Counted from the first letter of the stretch, positions 40,924 to 50,927 are shown. The stretch: DNA of 64,000 bases from Rhizobium freirei PRF 81 (GCF_000359745.1 NZ_AQHN01000016.1:1-64000), one strand, 5' to 3'. Translations and numbers: made by a program. The notes: generated by a model from the sequence alone, not told the origin.

Positions 40924-42912
40924 TCAAAACGTCCTGATTATATTCTCAACCCTCGACGTGAATTTGGAGAGCGTTTCGCGCATCTCTGTCTGCGCAGCTT
41001 CGTTCTGGTCGATCCTCTTCTCGATTTCGGAGAGCTTTTCGACATAGTCCTTCTGCTGATCGCTGCCTGTCGGCATCACCTTGAGGTTTTCTCGGGTACG
41101 TTCCTGGCTCGCCTGCAGAGCGTCATGCTCTTCTGCCGCACGGTCCAGCTGGCGTTGCGTCTCGAACTCGTCCTTTTTGGCTTTCGAAAGCTCGCCGAGC
41201 TTGTCCTTGATCACAGGATCGATCGCGGTGGAAGACCATTGCACGAGGTCGGCGGCGTTCAGATCGGTGAGTTGGAACGATTCCCCGCCAGAGCGGGTGA
41301 GTACTGCTTTCACCTCGCGTGTCTCGCCCTTCCCGACTTTGACCTTGAGACGATAGTCGGTGGCGCTCTCGCTCTTGAGGTCGGGCGAGGCGAACTCCCA
41401 TCCGTCGCGCTTGGGATGTTCGATCAGGATCGTACGTTCGGCATCGGCCGCGCCGCGGACCACATAGACCGTTTCCTCGCGCATGATGTTCTTCGTAACG
41501 AGAACTCCGTCCACGACCTTGATTTCAACGGTCTTGACGCCGCTGTCGGATCTGGTCTCCACGGAGACCTTCTTGTCCAGCGCAAAGCTCGACATTCTAG
41601 TGTCGCCGTTCGGCAGGCCAATCAGGCTCGAGTCTCCGATATAGCCGCCCTTGCTGTCGTATACGGTGAGGATGCCGCCGGGCAGGCTCACCCCCGTGGA
41701 ATTATCGAGCGAAACTGCCGAGATGGGATGGCTGTCGCCACGGTCCGGGCGATAAAGCGAGACGAGTTCGGCCGACACTTCCTTGTCGACGATCGGAACC
41801 GAGACCGTGTCGCCGTTCCGGATGTCGTAGGTGTCGTCGAGCTTGAACGTGGCCGAGATGTCACCCTCGGAAGAGGTCGCAGATTGTGCATAAGACATGG
41901 CCGGGGATGGCGCGGCCGCAGCTGCGACCGGCATGTTCCTTCTTCTGACAGCACCACCACTCTTCATCGCTTCCATGGCAGCGCCTTCGGGTTCTTCCAT
42001 TTTGGCGAAGGCGGCTCCGTTTCCGGAATCGGCTTTGGGAATTCCGACTTTGTCCACGCTGATCGGCAGCTCGTCGCGGTTTTTCCAGTAGCGATCATGC
42101 AGACGCTGAGTGAGCGTGACGGGGGAGCTTGAGGTGAGGACCAGGCTGATATCCTTCCAGTCTTCGCCGGTCGCATTCTCGAGCACCGCCCATGCCTGCA
42201 GCCTTGCCTTTCCCTCATTTCCGACAACGACCCGATAAGAGGTCTTCCAGACGGGAGCGGCGACGACATATGAAAAGTCGACAGCGCGTTTGCCTTTCCC
42301 ATCGAGCTTGATCACGATGCTGCGCGTCGTATCCGTTACGTTGTTCCCGACAACACCTATGGCGGATGCAATCTTCGCCCGAACCGCCGGATCATCGAAT
42401 TTCACCGATGAGGAGCCGTCGAGCTCATATCTGGAAATCTGGCCATCGTCCTTCATCAGGTTGAGGAACAAGGCCTCTTCCCCGTTGGCCCTCTTTTCGG
42501 TCTCGACACCGAGGATCGTGCCGGCCCCGGTGTTCTTTCCCCCGATCGCGACCTTCGATCCCTTGAGGGACATCAGGAGCTTGGGCAGGGAAGCAAGATC
42601 GTCGGGCGTAAACGGGAGGTTCTTGAAGGTTTCATCAAGAGGGTTCGGCCCGGCGAGAGACAGATCCTTGACGGTTCCCGTCGGATCGAACACCACGAGC
42701 GACTTCAGGATGTCGTTCACCTGATCGAGAGGCACCTCGATTCTAATCTCGCCATTGCCGTCAAGCGAAGCAGTCCGCCTGATTTCGGCCAGGCCGCCCG
42801 AGGATAGGGTGATCGACTTCACCGGGGAGTCTGTACCCTCCTCGGCCAGAGAGGATATTGGGGAGAGCATGGCAATCGCGGCAACGGTCGACAGCAGAAA
42901 TCGTCTTGTCAT
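40924..42912 (-). CDS. Exported DUF4139-domain protein
   Basis: 662 residues with a signal peptide (FLLSTVAAIAMLSPISSLAEE). The N-terminal region (about 30-200) is a beta-rich domain (ITLSSGGLAEIRRTASL; VNDILKSLVVFDPTGTV). The central DUF4139 region (about 210-560) includes VDFSYVVAAPVWKTSYRVVV and KVGKGETREVKAVLTR. The last 100 residues form a charged coiled coil ending LSKFTSRVENIIRTF. The family is secreted or envelope-associated with no established function. It is monocistronic, between two repeat or hairpin elements and a divergent small gene. Confidence 0.82.
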   Translation of the reverse strand: MTRRFLLSTVAAIAMLSPISSLAEEGTDSPVKSITLSSGGLAEIRRTASLDGNGEIRIEVPLDQVNDILKSLVVFDPTGTVKDLSLAGPNPLDETFKNLPFTPDDLASLPKLLMSLKGSKVAIGGKNTGAGTILGVETEKRANGEEALFLNLMKDDGQISRYELDGSSSVKFDDPAVRAKIASAIGVVGNNVTDTTRSIVIKLDGKGKRAVDFSYVVAAPVWKTSYRVVVGNEGKARLQAWAVLENATGEDWKDISLVLTSSSPVTLTQRLHDRYWKNRDELPISVDKVGIPKADSGNGAAFAKMEEPEGAAMEAMKSGGAVRRRNMPVAAAAAPSPAMSYAQSATSSEGDISATFKLDDTYDIRNGDTVSVPIVDKEVSAELVSLYRPDRGDSHPISAVSLDNSTGVSLPGGILTVYDSKGGYIGDSSLIGLPNGDTRMSSFALDKKVSVETRSDSGVKTVEIKVVDGVLVTKNIMREETVYVVRGAADAERTILIEHPKRDGWEFASPDLKSESATDYRLKVKVGKGETREVKAVLTRSGGESFQLTDLNAADLVQWSSTAIDPVIKDKLGELSKAKKDEFETQRQLDRAAEEHDALQASQERTRENLKVMPTGSDQQKDYVEKLSEIEKRIDQNEAAQTEMRETLSKFTSRVENIIRTF

Positions 42913-43234
42913 GTGGTTCCTCTCATAAAGGAAGGGAGACGGGAGGCCTCCCTTGAATATCGCCCTGGGGTTGATTGTAAACCGGGTTCAGGATTCGGGT
43001 CCACTGCTACCCTCGGCCCTGCTGGGCTGCCGGATCCTCCCTCTTCCTCATGACGCAAGCCAGAGTGCAAACTGCCAAGAATTCGCAAAACAGCTGAAAA
43101 ACGCCGCCAGCCCTTCCCGACAGGATCGCGCTGATTGCATTCGAGCTGCGAATTCAGCTAATTCGATTTGGAACGCAAAGTTCAAAACGGATCGAAAAGG
43201 CCATAATCCTACACGCCGACGGCAGGTGGCTGAT
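42913..43234. other. Intergenic interval of about 320 bp
   Basis: Divergent region between the DUF4139 and MORN-like genes. The plus-strand frame of the MORN-like gene is open upstream to 42953, but that part lacks gene-like composition and the signal peptide begins at 43235. No motif recognised. Confidence 0.4.
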
Positions 43235-43735
43235 ATGAAAAGACGTTTGTCGTGGCTTCGGGCAGCGTCCCTAACCGCCTTGGGATTGCTTGGAACGAGC
43301 GTATGCGTTCGCGCCGGATCGGAACACGCATGGCTGGAAGATCCCGCGAGCCACTGCAGATTCGTTGCTCCTGCCTCCCTGACAGCCGGGCCAACGTTCT
43401 GGATAGGAGACTGCCCGGATGACAAAGCTTCCGGAACCGGCATGCTGCGCCGCCGGGACGGCGACCGCGTCGGTGCAGCCTTTTTCGGGAAAATGAAGAA
43501 TGGAATCCCCGACATAGGTGTTGTCGACCTCGGTGACGGATACCGGGCCGGCAGTTTCGATCGCGGCGACATAGGCGCTCAGGCGGAATCGGACCCGCAA
43601 GTTCGGATCGACGCTTTTCGAGTGGCGGTCAAAGCCGCCCGGCTCGTCAGTCTCAAATACAAGGCAGAGCACAAGGACACATCCGCGCAGTTCTACGAAA
43701 CCCTCGCCAGGACGTTTGAAGCCCAACTTGAGTGA
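43235..43735 (+). CDS. Exported MORN-like protein of unknown function
   Basis: 166 residues from the ATG at 43235, chosen because it begins a proper signal peptide (MKRRLSWLRAASLTALGLLG, cleavage near VRAGS). The middle has MORN-like pieces (ASGTGMLRRRDGDRVGAAFF; DLGDGYRAGSFDRG). The C-terminus is a charged helix (VAVKAARLVSLKYKAEHKD). Cysteines in SHCRF and GDCPD may pair. Function unknown; envelope location likely. Confidence 0.65.
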   Translation: MKRRLSWLRAASLTALGLLGTSVCVRAGSEHAWLEDPASHCRFVAPASLTAGPTFWIGDCPDDKASGTGMLRRRDGDRVGAAFFGKMKNGIPDIGVVDLGDGYRAGSFDRGDIGAQAESDPQVRIDAFRVAVKAARLVSLKYKAEHKDTSAQFYETLARTFEAQLE

Positions 43736-43818
43736 GCGGCCACCATCCTGCTGAACGCGCATTGCGTCGAATCCGCGGTGGCGCCCGGTCGTCGCAACAT
43801 GGCGGTGGACATGACGCT

Positions 43819-44178
43819 TCACCCCAACATCTGCATGGAGCCGAGGCCGAGAATGTCGTTCAGCAGGGCGATCCCTATCCCTACCGCCACAATGATGAGG
43901 CCGATCAGAAACAGCCGCCGCGAGCGGTCATATTTTGCGGCTATCAGCGAATCGCGCGCGAGCAGGTCGGCCATCACCTTCACCTGGATAGCGATCCCGA
44001 CGGTCAATACGACCATCGGGATGATGTCGATGCGGCTCCAATCGTTGGGGTTGGAGAGCCAGCGACCGATGAAGTTCAGCGAGAAACCGAGAATGATCCC
44101 CGCGGCGGTCAGCGAGCCGTTACGGAACGTCGAATCGATCTTCTCCTCTGGGTCTGAGTCTGGCTCTGGCTCTGACAT
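43819..44178 (-). CDS. Hypothetical small membrane protein
   Basis: 119 residues. The cytoplasmic N-terminus is acidic and repetitive (MSEPEPDSDPEEK). Three hydrophobic segments follow (LTAAGIILGFSLNFIG; IIPMVVLTVGIAIQV; LFLIGLIIVAVGIGIALL). No family recognised. It is convergent with the MORN-like gene at 83 bp. Confidence 0.65.
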   Translation of the reverse strand: MSEPEPDSDPEEKIDSTFRNGSLTAAGIILGFSLNFIGRWLSNPNDWSRIDIIPMVVLTVGIAIQVKVMADLLARDSLIAAKYDRSRRLFLIGLIIVAVGIGIALLNDILGLGSMQMLG

Positions 44179-44480
44179 CGCATTTCTCCGGATGGCATTT
44201 CCTTAAAGAAAGGCAGAAGTGATCGAGACAGGCAAGGCCTCCGCGTTCCGGCGCGTTGCCGAGTACGATGAGACCGCCCAGATGCAGGCACAGAGAGCGA
44301 CCTCGTCGGCCACAGCAAGCCGCATGCAATGCCCATAAGCGAACATTCGATTGGCCTCCTCACCGATCGACAAGTAGGCAGCCGAGACGCTACCGAGTTT
44401 CGCGATACAGCAAGGCGTTGAATTAATTCACAAATTAGAATTCTCTTCTGAAAAGACGATCGCCAACTCGCGAAGATCGC
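44179..44480. other. Intergenic interval of about 300 bp
   Basis: Upstream region of the small membrane protein. Frames within it (to 44363, minus) are Arg/Ser-rich and not gene-like. An AT-rich patch occurs at 44415-44450. Confidence 0.4.
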
Positions 44481-44514
44481 AAAAAAGAATGGCGCAGAGT
44501 GGGCACCATTCTTT
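44481..44514 (-). terminator. Intrinsic terminator for the NCS1 permease gene
   Basis: On the minus strand AAAGAATGG (from 44514 to 44506) pairs with CCATTCTTT (44492 to 44484) and runs into six Ts (44486-44481). The inner GC pair extends the stem after one mismatch. It lies 65 bp past the permease stop. Confidence 0.85.
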
Positions 44515-44578
44515 CTCCTAGTTCGCTATGCCGGCCCCCAAACCAGCTGCAGTTCGGTGGCTGGCTCGCCAACCTTCG

Positions 44579-46033
44579 TCAGGTTGCAGCACCGACAGCA
44601 GAGCCGCGGGCGCTTGCGCGCAGCACATAGTAGACTATCCCGCCGATGCCGACGCCGAAGAACCAGCCATAGGTCGCCCACCATTCCGGCAGGATCGACG
44701 TGAAGGTCGGCAGGATCGAGGAGAACAGCGCGCCGACCACAAGGGCGATAAAGGCATTTCTATGCCAGCCATTCCGGAACCGAAACTCGCCGCTTTCCTG
44801 GTAAAGCGCTGCAACATTTAGCTCACCCTTCCGGATCAGATAATAATCCACCATCATGATCCCGAAGATCGGGCCCATGCTCGAGCCGATGAAGTTGACG
44901 AAATGCGCGGCACTCGTCTCCCACGGTGCGAAGGGGTAGAGGATCAGCGCAATCAGGGCTGCAATATAGCCGCCGCGCTTGAAACTGATCTGCCGGGGGA
45001 AGACATTCGAGAAGTCGAACGCGGGCGAGACGAAGTTTGCGACCACGTTGATGCCAAGCGTCGCGACCGCAAAGGTCAACGCGGCAAGCAGCGCCAGGAA
45101 CCAGCTATCGAATTTCGCCGAGATCGCTTCGGGATGCAGCAGCACTTCGCCATAGACGGTAAAGGCAGCGGTCGTTGTCACACCGGCAACGAGACAGAAG
45201 GCGAGCAAGTTGATCGGCAGGCCCCAGAGGTTGCCCTTCCGCAACGTCTTGGTGTCCGTGGCATAACGTGAGAAGTCGCAGAAGTTCAGATAAAGCGCTG
45301 CAAAGTAGGTGATCCAGGTGGCAGCCACAGCTGCAAGCGCGGGAAAAGACCCCGGCTCACCGGGAACACCGGCATCCTTCGTCTTTTCCAGCAGCACGTC
45401 GCGCGGGATTTCACTGCCGAAGGAGAAAGTGCCTGCCTTGACGATCAAATAGACGGCAAGCACCAACATCATGATCCAGACCGCAGGGCCGGCCAGATCT
45501 TGAAACCTGCGCACCGTCTCCATGCCGCGCTGGATGATCAGAAGCTGCAGCGCCCATACGACGACGTAGCAGATGACCTCAAGTGTTGAGTGGCCGAGCA
45601 TGTGGTTATTTTGATGGAACGCGAGAATGCTCTCGTTGCGGATGAGAAGAGCAACGATGGCACCCGAGGCAGCCGCAGTCTGAGCGCCATACCAGAAGCA
45701 GGCGACGACCGCCCGCACCAATGCCGGGACATTTGCGCCGAAGGTTCCAAATGAAGCGCGAGCGAGAACGGGGAACGGCACGCCCGTCTTGACACCCGCA
45801 TTGCCGACCAGACTCATAAGGAAGAAGATGACCAGCGAGCCGATACCGATCGCGATGACGAAGTTGATGAAACTGCCGCATAGCAGGAAGAGACTCGCGG
45901 CAAGATAATATCCCCAAAGGCTGTGAACGTCCGACGTCCACACATTGAAGATACTGAATGCGCCCCACTTCCTCTCCTCAGCGGGCGCCAAGTCCTCGTT
46001 ATACAGTAAAGGCGACGGATTTTGTATTGTCAT
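44579..46033 (-). CDS. NCS1-family nucleobase/cation symporter
   Basis: 484 residues with about 12 membrane segments. NCS1 landmarks: N-terminal NEDLAPAEERKWGAFSIFNV, TGVPFPVLARASFGTFGANV in the second to third helix region, and FGIMMVDYYLIRKGELNV near the end. The family imports cytosine, uracil, allantoin, hydantoins, thiamine or related rings with Na+ or H+. No nucleobase-degradation gene is adjacent, so the substrate is open. It is monocistronic, with a terminator downstream and TGTCA/TGACA half-sites upstream. Confidence 0.9.
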   Translation of the reverse strand: MTIQNPSPLLYNEDLAPAEERKWGAFSIFNVWTSDVHSLWGYYLAASLFLLCGSFINFVIAIGIGSLVIFFLMSLVGNAGVKTGVPFPVLARASFGTFGANVPALVRAVVACFWYGAQTAAASGAIVALLIRNESILAFHQNNHMLGHSTLEVICYVVVWALQLLIIQRGMETVRRFQDLAGPAVWIMMLVLAVYLIVKAGTFSFGSEIPRDVLLEKTKDAGVPGEPGSFPALAAVAATWITYFAALYLNFCDFSRYATDTKTLRKGNLWGLPINLLAFCLVAGVTTTAAFTVYGEVLLHPEAISAKFDSWFLALLAALTFAVATLGINVVANFVSPAFDFSNVFPRQISFKRGGYIAALIALILYPFAPWETSAAHFVNFIGSSMGPIFGIMMVDYYLIRKGELNVAALYQESGEFRFRNGWHRNAFIALVVGALFSSILPTFTSILPEWWATYGWFFGVGIGGIVYYVLRASARGSAVGAAT

Positions 46034-46110
46034 TTCCCCTCTCCCCTATCTCTTCGAGCCCGTTGGACTCGACGAGCAGCATGCGCCCAAAATGCCTATG
46101 TGACAATTAG

Positions 46111-46138
46111 GATATGGTAAGTGTCAGGATACATGACA
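46111..46138. promoter_or_regulatory. Clustered TGACA/TGTCA half-sites upstream of the permease
   Basis: TGACA at 46111-46115, TGTCA at 46122-46126 and TGACA at 46134-46138. The last two form an inverted repeat with seven bases between. They lie 80-105 bp upstream of the permease ATG in an otherwise featureless 450-bp gap (46034-46484). A repressor site is a possibility only. Confidence 0.35.
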
Positions 46139-46484
46139 TCGGTGACGGACGGCGCTGACCGTATGTCAGTCTAATCTATCGAAGCCGACCTTTCACCGGC
46201 CCAATCGCCGTCGACGAACTCCTCGAAACGCCGCAATGCACCGTTGATCTGGTTTGCAGGGTCAGGGTCGCTCGCCGGATCTGGGCTGAAGGGATCAGAT
46301 CCGGCGAGGCGAGCTTTTCCCCGCATTCGAAACTGCACGCCTTGCTGCCATTTCAATGTCCTTCGCCGGCGCATGGGCCGCACCTAAAGAAGGGCATGCT
46401 TCAGGGGTAGATCAGTAATGGCGAATAGGATTCGCGCTGGGCAATGATGTCGAAATACTCAACACCAGGATTGCCCGACAATGC

Positions 46485-47276
46485 TCAACTGTGCGGGGCC
46501 GGACCGAGGCTTCGGTAGAGCATATAGGCGGCAACCGCAAAAATCAGGGTGGCGAAAAGGCTGTTGAGGGTGCCCTTGCGTGCGGAAAGATGTTTGGCGA
46601 GGTAGGCGCCGGTAACGCCGCCAATGACTCCTCCGCCGATGAAGATGGCGGCAAGCAGCCAGTCGACATATCCGGAGAATGCATAGTTCAGCGCGGTGGT
46701 CAGTCCGAAGGCCGTCACCGCGACCAGCGATGAACCGATAGCATAGAGGATCGGCATATTCGTCGCTGCGATCAGACCGGGGACGATCAGGAAGCCGCCG
46801 CCTATGCCAAAGAAGCCAGAAAAGATACCGGTAAGTCCGCCGAAACCGGCGACCTTGTGGATGTTTTCGCGTGAACACTGCGCGCCGGGATTTCCTTCGG
46901 CTCCGCGTTTGCGAAACATCAGCACGCCGACGATCAGCATCAGCAACGCGAACAGGATGAGCAGCTTCTGCCCGTCGACCATTTTGCCGATGCTCGATCC
47001 GGCGAGGGCGCCGGCAATTCCCGCAGCGCTGTAGACACCCGCGCAACGCCATTTCACATTGCCGAGCCTTGCATGCCCGATAAGGTTGGCGAACGCGTTC
47101 GAAGCCACGGCGAACGCACTGGTGCCGATCGCCAGATGCGCGTTCGGCACGCCGACAACATAGACCATCAGCGGTACGGCCAGGATCGAGCCGCCGCCGC
47201 CGAACAGGCCGAGCGTGAAGCCGACGAGCGCCCCTGAGAAGGCACCCAGGCCATATTGCATTGGGTCAAGGATCAT
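46485..47276 (-). CDS. TauE/SafE-family sulfite/sulfur anion exporter
   Basis: 263 residues with about eight membrane segments in two similar halves. Typical motifs: GALVGFTLGLFGGGGSILAV in the first half and GFGGLTGIFSGFFGIGGGFL in the second. Members export sulfite, sulfoacetate or related anions. It is the last gene of the minus-strand sulfide operon, 21 bp after the SQR fusion gene. Removal of sulfite formed by the persulfide dioxygenase is the likely role (inference). Confidence 0.92.
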   Translation of the reverse strand: MILDPMQYGLGAFSGALVGFTLGLFGGGGSILAVPLMVYVVGVPNAHLAIGTSAFAVASNAFANLIGHARLGNVKWRCAGVYSAAGIAGALAGSSIGKMVDGQKLLILFALLMLIVGVLMFRKRGAEGNPGAQCSRENIHKVAGFGGLTGIFSGFFGIGGGFLIVPGLIAATNMPILYAIGSSLVAVTAFGLTTALNYAFSGYVDWLLAAIFIGGGVIGGVTGAYLAKHLSARKGTLNSLFATLIFAVAAYMLYRSLGPAPHS

Positions 47277-47297
47277 CGTTGTTGCCTCGAGCCGCCC

Positions 47298-48974
47298 TCA
47301 GGCGACTTCCCTTTTGACATCGGGAGAGACAAGCCATTCGCGTCCCTTCAGCATCCCGTGCCAGTAGATTGGCGGCAGCGCTTCCGACTTAAGATACCAA
47401 GCGAGGCTAGAGGGTTTCGTGCCGTCAATAATCCAGGTCGGGAACGTCGGCAGAAGCTTGCCGCCATAGCCGAACTCGGCAAGCACGATCTTGCCGCGTT
47501 CGACGGTGAGTGGGCAGGAACCATATCCGTCGTAGGCCGCAGGCATCGCCCGGCCATCGAGAACGGCAATCAGGTTTTCGGCAACGATCGGCGCCTGCTT
47601 GCGCGCGGCGGCGGCTGTCTTCGCATTCGACGTGCCGGCGGCGTCTCCAAGCGAGAAGACGTTCGCAAAGCGCTTGTGCTGCAGGCTGGCCTCGTCGACC
47701 TCGATCCATCCTGCCTGATTGGCAAGCGGGCTGGCGGAAACGAAATCGGGAGCGACCTGCGGCGGACAGACGTGGATCATATCGAAGCCGCGCGTCTCCT
47801 CGACGACGGACCCGTCAGCGACGGCGCGTGCGAAGCGCGCCTCCTTCCTGCTCCCGTCGACCGCTATCAGCCTCGAGCCGAAGTTCAGGCCGACGTGGTA
47901 TTTCCTGACATATTCCATCAGCGCCGGGACGTATTCCTTGACGCCGAACAGGACAGGCCCGGCATTGTGGAACTCGATCGAGATATCGCTGATCCGACCT
48001 TTCCGAAACCAATGGTCTCCGGAGAGATACAGGGCCTTTTGCGGCGCGCCGGCGCATTTGATCGGCATGGGCGGCTGGGTGAACAGGGCGCGGCCGCCTT
48101 TGAGGTTCTGGACCAGAGACCAAGTGTAAGGCGCGCTGTCGTACCGGTAGTTGGAGGTGACGCCGTTGCGACCGAGCGTTTCCTCCAACCCTTCGATTTC
48201 AGCCCAGTTCAGCTTGATGCCCGGAGCTGCGACAAGCATGCGATAGTTGATCCGTCGACCATCGGCCAAAACGACGCGGTCGTGATCCGGCTCGAACTCG
48301 GCGACTGCCGTCCTCTCCCACTTGACGCCGCGGGGGATGACATCGGCCATCGGGCGGACCGTGTCCTCGGGTTTGAAGATACCCCCGCCGACCATGGTCC
48401 AGCCGGGCTGATAGGCGTGACGTTCCGACGGATCGACAAGGATGATATTCAGGCACTTGCGACGCTTGAGCAGGCTGGCGGCGGCGGCAATGCCGGCGGC
48501 CCCTGCCCCCACCACCAGCACGTCGCAAGCCGACGAAACTTTTTGATCGTTAGCAGCGCCCGCCGATTGCAGGCGCGCACGAAACCGTTCGAGGTCATAG
48601 CCTGCGGATTTGGCCGCCGCCAGGACAATATCCGCGCCGCGGGTCGGCGCCTCGGAGAGCGCCCACAATGTTGCGGCGCGGGTGCCGGAGCGGCAGAAGG
48701 CCAGCACCGGCTTTGGCAGTTGTTTCATTGCCTCTGCGAACAAGGTAATATCGCGGTCGCCGATGCTGGAGGCGACAACGGGGATATGCCGAAATTCAAG
48801 GCCGGCGCCTTCCGCTGCCATACAGACGGCCTGAGCGGTGAGCTGACCTGCTTCTTCGCCATCAGGACGGTTGGAGATGATAGATTTGAAGCCGAGACGG
48901 ATGAGTTCATGCGCATCTTGGGGCGTGATCTGCGGCGAGACGCTGATGCTATCGTTGATCCTGCGGATATCCAT
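47298..48974 (-). CDS. DUF442 (PTP/rhodanese-like) domain fused to sulfide:quinone oxidoreductase
   Basis: 558 residues from the ATG at 48974, with AAGGAGGAAGG upstream. Residues 1-110 are a DUF442/TIGR01244-type domain with Cys94 in the loop FCRSGTRA, a sulfur-carrying or phosphatase-like site. Residues 151-558 are an SQR-type flavoprotein: FAD motif VLVVGAGAAGIAAA, redox cysteines in KCAGAPQK and YGSCPLT, and a C-terminus like animal-type SQOR (VLAEFGYGG; YWHGMLKGREW). SQR oxidises sulfide, passing electrons to quinone and sulfur to an acceptor thiol. The fused DUF442 domain could receive that sulfur. Its neighbours are a persulfide dioxygenase, YeeE-type transporters and a sulfite exporter. 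Confidence 0.92.
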   Translation of the reverse strand: MDIRRINDSISVSPQITPQDAHELIRLGFKSIISNRPDGEEAGQLTAQAVCMAAEGAGLEFRHIPVVASSIGDRDITLFAEAMKQLPKPVLAFCRSGTRAATLWALSEAPTRGADIVLAAAKSAGYDLERFRARLQSAGAANDQKVSSACDVLVVGAGAAGIAAAASLLKRRKCLNIILVDPSERHAYQPGWTMVGGGIFKPEDTVRPMADVIPRGVKWERTAVAEFEPDHDRVVLADGRRINYRMLVAAPGIKLNWAEIEGLEETLGRNGVTSNYRYDSAPYTWSLVQNLKGGRALFTQPPMPIKCAGAPQKALYLSGDHWFRKGRISDISIEFHNAGPVLFGVKEYVPALMEYVRKYHVGLNFGSRLIAVDGSRKEARFARAVADGSVVEETRGFDMIHVCPPQVAPDFVSASPLANQAGWIEVDEASLQHKRFANVFSLGDAAGTSNAKTAAAARKQAPIVAENLIAVLDGRAMPAAYDGYGSCPLTVERGKIVLAEFGYGGKLLPTFPTWIIDGTKPSSLAWYLKSEALPPIYWHGMLKGREWLVSPDVKREVA

Positions 48975-48988
48975 GAGGCCTTCCTCCT

Positions 48989-49429
48989 TCAGTGAGCCCG
49001 AAGCGGCGCGTTTTGCCGGGACGACATGATGCGATAGGAGAACATTCCCGCGAGCATGGCTGCGGCGAAGAGAACCGGTTGCCAGCGACCTGTGACGAGC
49101 GATGCAACCGCGGGACCGGGGCATAAGCCCACCAATCCCCATCCGAGGCCGAACAGCACCGCACCGGAGATAAGCGACCTGTCGATCCCGCGGCGCGTCG
49201 GCACATGATATTGGCTATCGAATGTCGGTCGAGTGCTGCGGCGCTTGATCGCGTAAGCGATGGCCGACGGAATGAGAGCGCCGCCCATGACGAAGACAAG
49301 CGACGGATCCCAGGCGCCGGCAACATCGAGGAAGGCCAGAACGCGCGCCGGATTGACCATGTCGGAGACGACAAGCCCGAGGCCGAACAAGATCCCGCAG
49401 ACGATCGAGACAGGGAGGCGACCGCTCAT
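48989..49429 (-). CDS. YeeE/YedE-type sulfur transporter half (second subunit)
   Basis: 146 residues with four hydrophobic segments and the motif [18 protein letters not shown], typical of one half of YeeE/YedE. It starts four bases inside the previous gene (ATGA), a coupled pair with the first half. YeeE/YedE proteins carry thiosulfate or other reduced sulfur. Split two-gene versions (PmpA/PmpB type) accompany BigR-type operons. Confidence 0.88.
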   Translation of the reverse strand: MSGRLPVSIVCGILFGLGLVVSDMVNPARVLAFLDVAGAWDPSLVFVMGGALIPSAIAYAIKRRSTRPTFDSQYHVPTRRGIDRSLISGAVLFGLGWGLVGLCPGPAVASLVTGRWQPVLFAAAMLAGMFSYRIMSSRQNAPLRAH

Positions 49430-49857
49430 GACAATCCCCCGATCAGATGCCGCGTGGCGTAGACCGTGGCCGCCGCGACGGCCATGAATGTCAATGTTGC
49501 GACGACAGAGCGCGGCGACAGCCGGGCCAGACCACAGACACCGTGACCACTGGTGCAACCGGAGCCGAGCCGCGTGCCGAAACCCACGAGCAGGCCGCCA
49601 ACGATCAGGAGGACCGGCGAGGATGTGATCGTCAGATCGACATGCCTGACATAGGTGAACGCAATTGCGGCTCCTCCGAGTATCCCCAGGAGGAAGCCGA
49701 GGCCCAGCAGGCTGATGCCGGTGCCCGTCCATCCCAAAGCGGAGGCGGCCAAGCCGGATATGCCTGCGATGCGGCCGTTCAGCAGCAGATAGAGAGCAGC
49801 CGAAAGACCGATGAGAAGGCCACCGGAAAGCGGCCAGATGAAACTGAGTTCGGACAT
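49426..49857 (-). CDS. YeeE/YedE-type sulfur transporter half (first subunit)
   Basis: 143 residues with about four membrane segments and the diagnostic cysteine motif [17 protein letters not shown]. The cysteines are thought to relay thiosulfate or persulfide across the membrane in this family. It lies six bases after the persulfide dioxygenase stop and overlaps the second half gene. Together the two would form one full-length transporter. Confidence 0.9.
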   Translation of the reverse strand: MSELSFIWPLSGGLLIGLSAALYLLLNGRIAGISGLAASALGWTGTGISLLGLGFLLGILGGAAIAFTYVRHVDLTITSSPVLLIVGGLLVGFGTRLGSGCTSGHGVCGLARLSPRSVVATLTFMAVAAATVYATRHLIGGLS

Positions 49858-49862
49858 GGCGG

Positions 49863-50801
49863 TTACAAGACGTTGACTGGAATTTTCAGGTAGTGGACGC
49901 CGTTGTCTTCGGCCGGCGGCAGCTTGCCGCCGCGCATGTTGACCTGCACGGAGGGCAGGATGAGCTTCGGCATCGCCAGCGTCGCATCGCGATCATTGCG
50001 CATCTTGACGAACGCGTCCTCGGTTACACCGTCATGGACATGGATATTGCCGCTGCGCTGGGCAGCCACGGTCGTTTCCCAGGCATAATCATCCCGGCCC
50101 GGCGCCTTGTAGTCGTGACACATGAACATGCGCGCTGCGTCCGGAAGCCGGATCAGCCGCTTGATGGAGCGATAGAGGGCGCGCGCGTCACCGCCCGGAA
50201 AGTCGCAGCGCGCCGTGCCATAGTCCGGCATGAACATCGTGTCGCCGGGAAAGACGGCGTCGCCGACGATATAGGCCAGACAGGCCGGCGTATGACCAGG
50301 CACATGAAGGACAGCGGCATCCAGATTACCAATCTTGAACCGATCGCCGTCCTGAAAAAGCTGATCGAACTGACTGCCGTCCCGCTGGAATTCGGTTCCC
50401 GCGTTGAAGATCTTACCGAACACTTCCTGCACGCGAATAATATCCCGGCCGATCGCAAGCTGGCCGCCGAGTTCGGCTTGCAGGAGCGGCGCAGCGGACA
50501 GGTGATCCGCATGGGCATGCGTCTCCAGCAACCACTGCACTTCAAGACTTTCGGATTTTACGTAATTAACGAGCTCGCGAGCCGATGCGTTGATCGTTCG
50601 ACCGGAGGCGGGATCATAGTCGAGCACGCTGTCGACGATGGCGCAGGCGTTCGAGGTGGGATCGCGCACCACATGGCTGACGGTAAAAGTCGTCGGGTCG
50701 AAAAACGACCGAACTATCGGGCATCGCGTCGGACTATCGAGCGCGCCGCGAACGATCTCGGAAGCCTGAGAGAGATGCGGGTCGGGAATGGAGTAGGCCA
50801 T
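49863..50801 (-). CDS. ETHE1/Blh-like persulfide dioxygenase (metallo-beta-lactamase fold)
   Basis: 312 residues. The MBL metal motif is ETHAHADHL (His95, His97, Asp99, His100), followed by [16 protein letters not shown] and [10 protein letters not shown]. The mononuclear-iron persulfide dioxygenase group oxidises glutathione persulfide to sulfite. In many BigR operons this domain is fused to DUF442 (Blh); here it stands alone and DUF442 sits on the SQR. First gene of the minus-strand sulfide operon, divergent from peroxiredoxin and BigR. Confidence 0.92.
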   Translation of the reverse strand: MAYSIPDPHLSQASEIVRGALDSPTRCPIVRSFFDPTTFTVSHVVRDPTSNACAIVDSVLDYDPASGRTINASARELVNYVKSESLEVQWLLETHAHADHLSAAPLLQAELGGQLAIGRDIIRVQEVFGKIFNAGTEFQRDGSQFDQLFQDGDRFKIGNLDAAVLHVPGHTPACLAYIVGDAVFPGDTMFMPDYGTARCDFPGGDARALYRSIKRLIRLPDAARMFMCHDYKAPGRDDYAWETTVAAQRSGNIHVHDGVTEDAFVKMRNDRDATLAMPKLILPSVQVNMRGGKLPPAEDNGVHYLKIPVNVL

Positions 50802-50809
50802 GGTTTCCT

Positions 50810-50880
50810 CCTGTCATGACTCCTAAGATACATATTTACATTAATTGAGCAACTATATATTTTCGATAGTCATGAAACTA
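50810..50880. promoter_or_regulatory. AT-rich divergent operator region of the sulfide module
   Basis: The 126-bp gap between the dioxygenase and peroxiredoxin genes contains TCATGACT (50814-50821) and AGTCATGA (50868-50875), a perfect 8-bp inverted repeat. It encloses 46 AT-rich bases including ACATATTTACATTAATTGAG and TATATATTTT. A BigR-like repressor gene follows downstream, so this is the likely binding region. The exact site cannot be fixed by eye. Confidence 0.55.
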
Positions 50881-50927
50881 AGCGTCCGCTATAACCATGC
50901 TGAGCTGTTCGACGGAAAGGGCGGGAA

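Noticed and set aside
40588..42132. A 514-residue plus-strand open frame
   Set aside because: Antisense to the DUF4139 protein, starts in the terminator of the SPFH gene, and shows no recognised motif.
47256..48995. A 579-residue plus-strand open frame
   Set aside because: Antisense to the DUF442-SQR fusion, whose FAD and cysteine motifs are unambiguous.
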